A stretch of 64,000 bases of DNA. It comes from Seriola aureovittata (taxonomy: Eukaryota; Chordata; Actinopteri; Carangiformes; Carangidae). Positions 26,648 through 39,000 of this stretch are shown in pieces; the first letter of the stretch is position 1; each line of letters opens with the position of its first letter. The notes under the pieces are model-generated. The model ran no database searches. It saw nothing but the letters and a program-made list of their open reading frames with translations, and had not been told where the DNA came from. The position numbers and the translations under genes were made by a program. The stretch is taken from contig NC_079384.1 of NCBI RefSeq assembly GCF_021018895.1, positions 8,240,140 through 8,304,139 of the forward strand, written 5' to 3'.

Positions 26648-29600
26648 ACACACCTTCATGTTGCAATGAGGAGAAAGATATGTGTATGTGTGTGTGTGTG
26701 TGTGTTCTGGGCTGAACATCCATGTTAATGCCCTGGATATATGATTCAGAGGCACACTGTAATAATGGTGTGAAGCCTAATGCGCTGAATTCCCTACAGT
26801 AAAGCTTCCATGTGTGACACCTGCAGCCCAATGACCTTCAAGGCCCAATAGAGTCTCCCTCACTCTCTAGACTCTGAGATTAGATTTGGAAAGATCATCA
26901 ACATAAATTTGAAAGAGCGGGAGTCAGAGATGGGGAGAGAGAGAGGGAAGCGAGTGAGAAAGAGTCTTTGTGAGTGAGAGAGAGAGAGAGAGAGAGAGAC
27001 ACTGTGAAAGGAAGTTGATGATGGAAAGTGTTGATTGTGTTTCGATGGATGAATGAAGAAGAGCGAGTGAAGGAATGGAGGGAAAGGAGATGAGCAGGGG
27101 AGAGGGGAAGACAATGCCGTGAATCTCACCAATCAAGGGAGAGAGAGAGCAGGGGCAGAGAGTGAGAGAGCAATAAAGAGAGATGGCGAGGAGGAAAAAG
27201 GAGGAGGTGTTGGGAGCACATGAATGTAAGTGATATAACCAAGGAGAAATTGTCGTGGCTGATATAAGCCCTACAGGCGTTTTTGCATGCACGGCGGTGT
27301 GCTGCGCTCTTCCTTAACGGGACCCTAGTGGCGCTGTGTTTACTGCGGCACCATCCAGAAGAGCTTTATCATTACAGTATTACCACAGCCCTGCCTGGCT
27401 CTCTGTCACCATGACAACCACTGCGTTAGCCTCTGCTTTCAGGCACCAAGGACAGGACTAAGCCAAATACTGCTCCTACAGCTGGCGTAAAGGGCTGAAT
27501 GTAGAGGAGCAAGAGCCAAACTGTGATCGCTCGGTCCGGCCGCCCGACCGTTCAGTGAAAGATTAACATTTGTCGGGTCAAGGGAATGTGACCTTGACAG
27601 AGATATAAAGACAAATAAAGGATTTTGCCTCTTATTGACAGGGCTTTTTGTTCCGTGATGGCGATGTTTGATCAGCATTAGTATGACGAACAGCTCCCGG
27701 TAAGACAGGAGGAGTACGTGGAGCCTTTCCCAGAGGGCAAAGCAAAGAGGCGACCACCACTGCAGAGTCAGCGATGATAAGAAGACATTGAATGATGATT
27801 TGAAATCTGCACATGAATGAAGGCATGAAAAATGAACATTTAAAGATGGGAAGTGTAGAGAACGTTCTCCTGAAGGGCAACCCGAGCAATGGGTTAGACC
27901 GGGATCGGGTGATTAATCTATTATCTTAGGGTGAATGACTGTGCCCATCACTCAGAGACTTCCCAAGAAGCCACTTAGTGTGCAGTGGGAGTATAACCTT
28001 GGGTGGCTTACAGGAATAGCCCTCACTTGATCATCATCATCATCATCATCATCATCACTGTTATATTCTGTGAGGAATAATGTTGAAGTTGAGGGTTTTG
28101 CTACTTTAGGCTGAGATTAGTAGAAAACCAAAAAAAACCCTAAACCTAACAGTCAAACATTGTTGAACAAGACAAAGAGAACAACTAAAATGTCAAAAGA
28201 GAGAGAGAGAGAGAGAGAGAGTTCCCTTTAGGGACATGGCGTGTGAAATGGACAAGCAGTAAAGCTGAGTGGAAAGACTGAGCGAGGGATGAACAGAGAG
28301 GGAGAGAGAACAGTACAGAAAAGTCTTTCTCTTGTCTTCACTTCAGTGGCTCTCAGCTGTTTGTGACCCTCAACCTCAAAGCTTCCTCGTGTGAGTTTGA
28401 TGTACGCCATGAGATGTGTCCACGAATGTTAACCACAGTTACAGCGTTCAGACCGCCATTCAAGCGTAAAGGCTACTAAATATAGTTAATACCACATGGA
28501 AAAAACAACTGATTGAGCTCTGGGGTGCAATTAACATTCACATGTCAAAATATTGGTGGTTCTGGAGGTTCCTGGAGTAAAAGATACTGACCCCGACCTA
28601 ATCCTAACTGCAACATCCACGATTCGAGCACAGCCGCGGATCCTCGTTGCGTGTCATCCGTCCTTTCTTTGCCTTTGTTTCCTGCCACATTTCTACTCTT
28701 GATATCAAATTACAGGAATACATTTCACAATTTCGGAAGCACTTTTTTTCTTGCTGGGAGTTAAATTGATTGTTGACATTGACACCACTCTCGTGTCTGT
28801 ACAGTAAATACTAAACTACTGCCAGCAGCGCTTATGTTCGCTGAGACTCCCAGCCAAGAAATGGTCCAAGGCGTGCACGTAACCGCTTGTAGATCAAGCA
28901 GTTTGACATTTTTGTTCATATGAAACAAACACATAATGTGTTAATTAACAAGTGCTGGTTGATAAATTGTGTTACCTTTGAACGGAGCCAGGCTAACTTT
29001 TCCCCCAATTTGCAGTCTTTGATGGAAGCTAAGCTAACGGTCACCAGGTGTTTCGGCATGAGAGTTGTATTAATCTTCTCATATAACTCTTGGCAAAAAA
29101 TGCAGTTGTCATCAAATTTTTACTTTTTAAACAATTAATTGATAATCAAAATAAAAAATACTTTTGTCAATAGACAATCTTTCAATCAGCTGATCATTTC
29201 AGTCTTGCAACCTATCTAGTCAACCTCCTCTTTGCACTGCAAAAACAAGACAGAGGTTTTAAGAGTCGGCCCTACCACTGCAGAACGGTCTAGATTTCAA
29301 GGTGCGCTGAACAAGTGGCACCGAAGCTCATTTCAAAGAGGAGCTCCATGACAGCTGATAATGACAGACTGACGATCGGCAGAAAACAATATCAGAGGAG
29401 ATATAGAATTCTTGTGACCCTTTATTCCCCACAAGCCCTCTTTCGGTCTCAGAGGAAATGCAGCCGTGTCTCACCTCGAGGGAAATGCAATTGAAACAGG
29501 TGGAGGACGCTGGTGTCCGAACCAGTGGGGGAGGTTAAAAGCGGAAGATTGTGGTTGCCCAGCACCCGACGTGGGACACTGCGGGATAATGAAGGGCAGG

Positions 29601-30041
29601 AGAGGTGAGGCGTAGAAAAAGGGTGGGACTGGTAGAAGTAGACGTGGGGACGAGCAGAAGAGAGGAGGGACATAATGGGATGGTTGCATGTGTTGCAGGA
29701 TTGCATATGTGCAAAAACACGTGGACACATGGGATGCGAGTCTCATACGTATGCATGAGGCTTATCAAACACCTGAATGCAGGAGGAGATGAAGGAGGAG
29801 GAGGAGCGATGGAGGTTGGAGGGAGGCTGCACTGAACTTAGAGAGATATAATTAGCTTCTGCTCTGGGTAATCCTTGCATATACTTTATTTTCTGAGTGT
29901 TAGAAACACTGACTCTCTGAGGTCAGCGCTCTTGGAAGTGATCCTGGTAAAAATTTCAATCACAACACAGACTTCTGTTCCAGAGATTCCCTGAATGACT
30001 CAACTCCTTGACACGCTACAGTTGAATCGGTAAGCTGTCCT

Positions 30042-30073
<32 letters not shown>

Positions 30074-33000
30074 CTTTGTCGTATTTGCTCTGCAGCTTTC
30101 AGGTCCCCTCTATTTCGCTCCCACTGCAGTCCTGTCAAATATATTTGAAGACAAACAAACTGTGTGTGGAGGTGAGTGAACAGTACATGTGTCCGTTCCC
30201 TCTCATCTGCTTTGTATTCGCTCCAGATTACTGCAGCATACTATATGCGTTTGTCCTTGCGACACGGCCCCCCTCTTTCTGAGCCGATCCTCCCTTTTGC
30301 CTCCCTTCCTCACCCCGTCCGTCCTCTCCTGTCCTACTTGTATTGTCCGAGACACATGAAGCAAGTCCCTGTTCTTTTAGCTGTGACGACCGCCTGCCTT
30401 CAAGTCCTCCTCCTCCTCTTTCTCCAAACCCCTTCTGTCCTTTCTCATTCCATCATAAAAGAGAAAACATGCACAAAAGGACTTTTTGGTAACTACACAA
30501 TCAAACTGTAAACCTTTCAACGTCAAGTCAAATTTTGAGACAATGTCCTGATCTCAACAAACCTCCACAGGACATTCTGACACATTTTCATCCCAATCCA
30601 CTCCCGCATCAAACTGTTACACACTCCTCTTGATCACGTTTCCATTTATAGTGGTCATACGATGGTACACGCACTCTGCCTCCACTCCACTGCCACTTGG
30701 ACACAAGGCACAGTCACAAGGAAGCAGATGGTCACACAGGAATTGTCCCAGAGACGCCCCCCAATGTCATTTTCCAAGGGAACGAGCAGGGATCCAGTTT
30801 GACTGTTTCAGTGCCACATGTAACGATGCGTGGCCGACCATGCAGAGACACTGACCAAACTGTTAAACACGTGTTCACAACAGCGTGGTCGCAATCACGA
30901 GGTGAGACTTGACTTCTGTGTGTGATTTGCTCGGTGTAGTACGAATCAGCAACATACTTCATAATCAATCATTCTACAGAAAGTAGCTGGTTTCTGTGAA
31001 TATTCTCTGATTTCTTTGTCTTCTCTGATGGTAAAATGAATCTCTTTGCCGGTTTTTACGTTTCAGATTATTAATTGTGAGGATTTGCTGCTTTTCTTTG
31101 TGTTTTTTGATGATATACTGCATATTTTTCATTTAATGACTTCGTCGTGGGGTTGTGGTGGCCATTTTTCACTATTCTTTACATTTACATATAAACCAAA
31201 CTATTAATTGGTAAATCACATAAATAATCTGCAGATTTATTGATAATATAACAAATAATCACTAGTAAAGATGAGATTAGAAATTACAAAATGCTCAGCC
31301 ACTATTATTGTAAAATATGATCTAATTGTATCACTGTAACATCATTAGTGCTGAAACATAGTCAAACAGTTGATTTGCAGACAATAAATATGGATAATTT
31401 AAGTTATTTATTAAGCAAAACTATCTCTTCACTTGCAGGTTTTAACATCTCAAATGTGAGATTTGCTATTATTCTCTGTTTGGTTTTATTTCAAATGGAA
31501 TATTCTTGTAGTTATTGAATGTTGGATAAAATGAGTAATTTGATGGTGTCGCCTTTGGCTTTGGGAAAAAACATTATTCACTATTTCCTTACATTTACTA
31601 AACAATAAACTGATTGATTAAATAAAAAACAAATACAGAATACTAAATAATGAAAATATTTTTCAGCCTTAGAAATTATTACAAAATATCTACAATTTAA
31701 ATGGCCAGCTAATTAACATTGAGTTTGTTGGTGTATGCCTTTGTTAAACGCGTGTGTTTGGGACAGTCGCATGTGTGAGAGTGATCTGGAGGGTTACATG
31801 TGGAGGCGTGTCAAACCAAGTGATTTATCTGCGTGCTGTGAGTGTGAACGCTCAGCTGAATGGTTTATGGGCGGCTACACTTACAGAGTATGGGCCAATG
31901 TACAAAGGTGAGTGTACTGAGAGTGATTTATGTTCAGCCAGGTGTTTGAGGGGGTCAAATGTAAGACGCATGTTGTAATGGAGGTGGGTAAATGTGTTTC
32001 TGTAGCATGTTAAGTGTTTCTTTGGTTACAGTATGTGCCGGATTTTGCTCATGAATAATTGACTGTCTTGATGCAGAGGAAAGGAGTTTTGATTGAACAC
32101 ACGATTAAAATAGTTTTTAACTATTCCTCTGTATGTGCACACTGTGTCCCTGTTTGTTTACATATACATGTGCTAAAGCGTGTGGTGGTTTGTGTTACTA
32201 TAGTACACAATACGCTGTTCTCTCATGTGTTTTGACAAGATTTGCCCCATTTAGAGAATTCAGACTCCCACCACTGTAATCGGCTCTGGCACCGTGTGAG
32301 CTCTCCACCATGCCAGTTTCCTAAATCATTTCAATTCCACGGCGTAAGAGCAAAATGTCCAGGGTTTACCACAAGGTCCAACTAATTGACTGTCTGCGTA
32401 GTGGTGAGGGGTGCTGATTCAGCACTTAACCAGCATGGCTAAATGGACCGAAGCAGAGGAAGAGGAGGAGGAAGATGGCTGAGAAAGAGATAGCGAAGAG
32501 GAATTAAAAAAGTAGCTGGAGTGATGGGGAAATAATTCTTGCAGCATTATCACACTTCAAGTTAAATACTCGAAATGTGATGTGACACCTAAAGGAATAG
32601 TTCAATATTTTTGGGAAATACACTTATTTGCCTTGTTGTTGAGAGATGCTAAGTATATACAGCCAGCATCTGGTTAGCTTAGCTTAGCATAAAGACTGGA
32701 AAATGAGGGAAACAGCTAGCCTGGCTCTGTCCGGTGGAAACAAATCCATAAAACAAAACAAAAAAAGTGAATAAGCATATTTCCCATAATGTCTCCCTTC
32801 AACAGTAATACCTATAATTACAGGTGATGGATAAATCAGGACACAGGGACAGCTTCACCAGTTCAGCTGCAAAGATAGCAAAAAATGAATCCAGATGCTA
32901 CATCCACATCTGGACCAATTCTGGTGCACGTACAAAAAACCATCCAAGGCTGGAGTATAACAGCTGGAATCTGCCCAGGTGTGAAAGTGTATGCGCCTGA

Positions 33001-36000
33001 CTCGAGCTGAGGACCCAGGCATATGTTGGGCCAGAAGTTTTATTTTGCTATCTAAACACTAGTTTTGTCCAGATATTCAAAATATAAAACATCTGTCAAC
33101 TGATGAAACAATTAGACAGCTAATGTATTAAAAAAAATGTAATATATTGTTGTATACTACTAAAAAGTCCAAATCAAACACCGAGCCTTTTTTCTGTTGT
33201 CACCATTTCAAAAGTGCTTCCTGCTTATTCAACACAAAGATCATGTCTCTGTCCTTGTTATGAGACATCAACCATCTATCCTGTAAAGTACCGCCAACAG
33301 GCAGCGCTCAAGTTACAAGGCAGCAAACGGAGGGACAGTGACTTCCGAGGATGCAAACACAACATGAGAAGGCCTGCGGTACAAAACCTTGTCAGGGAAA
33401 ATTGAAACAGAACGCGATACATTTACCATTCGAGGGGACAGGAAAGGCGGGTTGACTAATTATCACGCCCCTGCCAGCAGCTACCGCTTGAGGAAAACAG
33501 TTTACCTTAATAAACTTAGTGAGCACCCTAACAATATCTCCCTCCATCCCTTCTTTTCTCTGTCAAGACAGGTTTGGTGCTTTAGCTATTTTAAGACTTG
33601 TGTTTTCTAAATATTGCTTATGTGCTGAATGGTCATACAAGTGCGCAGTCTCATCCCCTCACCAGTGATGGAGGAATAGATTTGCCACCAGAGAATGAAA
33701 TTAAGGCCTGCTTCCCCTCTCTTTGCTATTTTCAGATACAGCCCACTGGGAGAGGAACAAGAATGGAAGTGGGAAATAGGCCTTTCAGCGGGTTCTGGGT
33801 TTGAATGGAAACAGCTTGGAAGCACAAATACAAAACCCCATTGCTGAAAGTATTAAAATTTAATTCTACACACTTAAGACCTTTCAGTTCACCATTAACA
33901 AGAAATCTTCAAGGCCTGGGATTGGCTGGCACCTGCACAAACAATTATCCGTCTCCTTCCCCACAATTCCCGTTGAGCTCCGGCCAGAGTTGGGAGGAAC
34001 TGCATGTGGAACTACGTGGCAAACAAAACTGGTGCAAAATAATCTCAATAGACTGGTCAAAATTAGAAGTGACCTAGTATGTAGTATGTCTGATATGGTT
34101 AAAATCAAACGAGGACATCAGGCTTTATTGAAAATGAAATGGAAAACCTTCCTGACAGCTGTTTTAAGTTGCTAGTTGGATAATTAAACCCAACCCCACC
34201 TTTTTATCTTTCCGATCCCACACAGGACTCGTCGGTCGGTCACAAGGTCTTCTGCCCTAAAAGTGTAATGCAATGTCCTCGACAAAAAATGGTAATGTCA
34301 CCTAAGCCCTTCCCCAGGCGATCTTCTCCTCCACCCAACACCATATCTATATATACATATATAAACTAACACCTATCAATACATCGTTTTTTTTCTATTT
34401 TCTGTTCAGCCCAGTGATTTTCTACCCAGAGACGACCTGTTCTGAGGCTGTCTGGCGCAGTGGCAGCTCACATTTGTGTTTATGACAGCATTGTGCGCTC
34501 CAGCACTGAACACTGTGGAAAAGAACAGCAAACAATGAACCACAAGACATGACCTTCAGGGAGAGGAGGGGTGGGTGGGGCGGTGGGGGGGGTTGGTTCT
34601 GGACAAAGTGCTGCTCCCCCGAAACGAATCAAATACAGGCATAAAAAAAAAAAAAAGTCTGATTTGGAAGGGGGCAAAGGGGCATCTTTTACATGCTGAG
34701 CTACAAAATGGTGCTTTGTCAGGAGATTGCTGACAAAGACAACTGTGCCCTTCTGGTATGAAAGAGGAAGTGACCAAAACACAGCGGAAAACCTGTGGGA
34801 CTACATTACAGGACAACAAGAGGACGGGCATCAGTTCAATTAATACTGATGAGATCATATTTTAAACTTTTTTTTTTTTTTTTTAAGAAAAATGTAATTC
34901 AAATTTACGCATGAATTTACTCTATATTATTGTACACTGTGTCAAATTCATTCAGTTTAGTTTTGATGCCCCAAACTGACTCACTCAAGTCAGTTTTCTT
35001 TTTATATGTGATTTCTACACATAGCGCACCGCACAACACTGTAACAGCTACTTCTCTTCCCATTTCTATAATTATACTGTTTCAGTTTTCAAAAAAAAAA
35101 TCCCTCTCTTAAGGTATAACCATCAAACATTATCATCTTAGTCTGACAACATATATTCAACCTGCCGAGTGTCAAGTGATTACATCAAATTAGATTACCT
35201 CCGGTTCAATAAAAAAAACACCGGCGAAACAGTTAATCGATACTGGTGGATCCTTAGTTATTCAATTAGGATCATTGTCAGAGTTTAAAACGGTGAGTTA
35301 GAAAAAAAAAAAAAACTAACACGCAGAGGATAAAATGGGAGACAATCTGAATCTTTCAAGCATGATATAATGGTCCCATGTCGTCTTAGCTGCGCTGCAA
35401 GATCTATGTCAACCAGGCACAGATCAATAAAGAAATCAGTTGAAAATAGTATTGTATAACACCTCATCAAACAGAAACATATACATCCATAAATTTGGCC
35501 AGTGGGTTAACAGTCATGTTACCATTCAGCGGAGAAGAATAAGCCAGAGTCTTCGTCAGTATTCTCAGATATTAAGAGGTGATAGAGAAACAGAGAATGG
35601 CTTTAAAAACAGACAAAAAGAGAAGATAATCAATAAAATATCAATCAATAGGCAGGCAGGAGGGCCGGGGTAGGAAGATTGGATGGCTCAAGCCGTCACA
35701 GATAATCGAAGATGCTAAGACAAGGGTCCCCACCCCCATCATGCAACATCTTTCTCCTCTCTGTGGTTGTCACCTCCTCCCTGTTTATCTCAATACCCCT
35801 CTTCCTCCTCCTCGCCTTCCTCTTTCTCCCTCCCTGTCCTTCTCAGGCTCCCCCTTTGCTCCCTTTTCCCTCTGTTTTTCTCCCCACTATCTCACCCCTT
35901 CTCCATTTCCCTCGCTCTGCCTATCCCTCTCACGCCCCCCCACCACCCCTCTCTCCTCCACCTCTTTTCTCTTCCTCCAGAGCCCCCCTTCTCCTCCTCC

Positions 36001-39000
36001 TCTCTCCCGTGTCTACTGCAGCAGAAAAGCCAGCACAGACACCAGCATGTGTGCGTTTGTACATGTGTGTGTGCCACTACGGTAGATCCACGAGCGAGCC
36101 TCACACGATCATGAGCGAAGAAGGCAGTGAGTTAAAAAAAAATAAAAACTAAACAAAAAGAAGACCCTGCCTGCATGTCGAACGCTGTGATCAAAACATT
36201 GATTGCTGATGCGTTACATCACAGCCATGGAAACAAAATCCCCTTAAATCATTAGAGTAACGTCTCTCCTCCTGTCTCCCTTTATTTCCTCTCGTCTCCC
36301 TCTTCTTCCCTCTGTCTCTCTCTCATCTGTCTCATTGTATTTCCACATCAGCTCTCATTTTTTCCTGTCCTAGCCTCTCTTCATCTCTCTTGTCTTCTCT
36401 CTTCACATATAATTTGCATCTCTCAGGACTGAAAAACCAAAAGGTTTTGCCACGTTGGACAGGACACTTTTAGAAAGAGCGAGGGTGGGGGGGGGAGAAA
36501 TACGATTGATCTGGGTCACATCGCTGTTTGACGTATAGCGCTGGTATATTAGACCAACAGAGAGAATCGGAGCTGCTTTCACCCACAAATACAGCCAGTG
36601 GTGAGCAGCCGCTGAAATGAATCCCACCTACTACCTGCTCTGTACTCTGCATAACCCCAACGTGGCGTCACAAACACCACTATCTGCAACCATTACACTC
36701 AATGAACGTTAGTTTTTGTTTCATTTATGAGATCTCAGCCAGTGTAACCAGTGGATGTGGTGTTAAACTGTACATTACATAATATACAGCATTCTAGCAG
36801 CTAGGCAGCAGGTACAGTAGCTTGCATCCAAGGTATGGCAGTGCTGCAAATGCTGCCCCCTCTTGCTCTAAGATAATTGAGAATTCAGCAACCAAATCCA
36901 CTTCTGTTTACATACACATGTGAAGCACCTTTTTTTTTTTCTTTTGGCCTCATGCTTGTCATAGTGCGCCATTTCAAAATCCAAGCACCAAAGCTCTCTC
37001 CCTCTCATGCAACATTTCAACATCCTACAAAGAACTACTTTACAACGAGCTGTTTTGTTGAGTAGGGGCAGCGAGGGGTGGGATAGTGAGAAATCAATCC
37101 AATTGGGATGAGAGTGACAGTTCGTGAAGCACTTCCTGCCTGATCCCGGGTCCAGAGAGACAGATCAGGTTGCCTAAACCAGACTATCTGTCCGTCACAG
37201 CCAGACACTTTCCTCTTCCTTTGGAGGGAACTGAATCTAGGCGTGTAGACCTACACCTGGTGCCAGAGGAGTTGTGTGTCTGTGTGCATTTGTGTGTGTG
37301 TGTTTGGGAACACAGGGTAAGAGTCTGTGTGTGCAGCTATTGTCTTCATCTGTGATAGTAAATAGAGTGTGTATTGCTGAGTGTGCAGTGATTTATGCTT
37401 TTTTTTTTCACAGACATTCAGCTATTTTCAGTGTGATGGCATGAACTGGCCACTGCAGGTGTCTGCTGACTGTCTGGTTTTGCATGTGCACCTACAGTAT
37501 GCATGCATTCACAGTACCTCTGGGTCCTCACACACCCTCAGAGCAGAAAAAATATTATTAAGAAAAAGCACAGACAGGGTGCAAGACAAGAATGATCAAA
37601 CTATATCAGTGGATATACCAAACAGCACAAATCAAAGCGGTCGTGATCAAGCAGCTGGATTTGTCTGTAACTGGAGGGTCTGAGAAAAAAGAACCACAAG
37701 CCCACTGTAACTGTTTTCATGTGCCAGGGATCAAAAACACAGCCAGGGGTACTTGTTACTCTTACACCTGTATGATCAAATGTCATCAAACATTGGCTTG
37801 TAAGAGATAAATCATTAACTATTTACGTGAAAACAATAGAGGACATCCCAACATAGGAGCAAGTTATGCGTAACAGCAATAAAGCCCTTGCGTAAAAGGC
37901 ATGTAGCGTTCAACTGGGACAAGGGGGACTGGCAAAAAAACGAGCCAGCAGAGTGAAGCACTACCAAGGGCAAATGTGGGAAAAGACATGCACTTCAAAT
38001 GTGACGGTTAGGCGTCGTATGAGCCTCCTCAATGCGGTGCTACAATAAATAAGGCTAACATGAAATACGGCGCATTGATGTGCATCGTAAACGGACAAAT
38101 ATGATCTAATGAAGGCGTTTGGATGCAAGAGGCGCAGCGGCTGCTGCGTTTGGAGGCAGATATGTATTAAACCTGCTCAAGTAGCAGAATACGGCGATAG
38201 GAATTATGACAGCAATAAAACGGCATTCAGTGTGAATCCAGCGCGTCTGAAACATGTAATACATCAAGTCAAAGACATGGAGGTGAACAACCGCGGTTGT
38301 TACATCAACTGGTACCTGCCATACCATTTTCCATTTTCCCTATGCTATCAGCATTAATTATTCAATATCAGTAGGTCTATATCCTGCCATTTAATACAAG
38401 CTGTACTGACAGGGATCACACACATACCAACAGTGAGAGTCCTGCAGTTCATTATGAGGGACTGGTTTCTCTGCAGTTGTAATGTTAACAGAACATTTAA
38501 ATAACAAAGTTTTTAAAAGTTATCATGAGTCAAGCAGTGGTCTGAGACATAATGAGGTGGAATATGCAACAGTACAGAAACAACTTGGTCCCTCCAGGAG
38601 AGACATGGGTAACTCACCCGGGCATATTTGGAGGAATAGGGGTCTTCAAACAGTGCCCATATTCTGGGCTGCCAGGTTTTCCACCAGCCCGATTTCCTTG
38701 CGTCCTCCTGCATGCACAGTCTTTTCAAGTCCCCATCCGCACCGCCCAGCGCTGGGTCGTCGTCCGGCGCGTCCGGTTCTGGAGTCTCGAAGCTGTCCAG
38801 CGCCTCCTCCGCATCCCGGTGCTGCCGGTAATTCATCCAGCAACACGCCTCCACGTCAGTCTCATCGATACCCCAAAAGGCCAGCTCCTCTTCGAACAGG
38901 GGACCGCACACATCATTGGGACAGTGCAACTTCCCAGTGCGGTAATAGTTGAGGATGAAGGAAAACACTGACGGGTGGCGGTCGAAGAAGAACTCGTCTA

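Larger units (their letters stand above)
21034..38617. other. kcnc3: kcnc3 intron 1 of the coding region (17.6 kb)
   Basis: Separates the T1 exon from the membrane-core exon, as in other Kv3 genes. It holds a (TG)n run (26321-26382), a poly-C/(CA)n junction (26613-26653), (GA)n runs (26979-26998 and 28199-28220), an ATC trinucleotide run (28031-28058), a (CA)n run (30043-30069), two related palindromic mobile elements (28711-29125 and 32591-32806), and a pyrimidine-rich block (35750-36020). No coding exon was recognised. Confidence 0.8.

Noticed and set aside
26231..26755. A 174-codon minus-strand open frame rich in His-Thr
   Set aside because: It is a translation of the (TG)n and poly-C/(CA)n repeats; the same applies to frames at 39823-40155, 43747-44139 and 46566-46863.
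35712..36152. A 146-codon Pro/Ser/Leu-rich frame
   Set aside because: It reads through a pyrimidine-rich low-complexity block that is open in all three frames, so openness is not evidence of coding.
38482..38971. Two plus-strand open frames of 156 and 139 codons
   Set aside because: Both are antisense shadows of kcnc3 exon 1, which has a GC-rich third-position bias.
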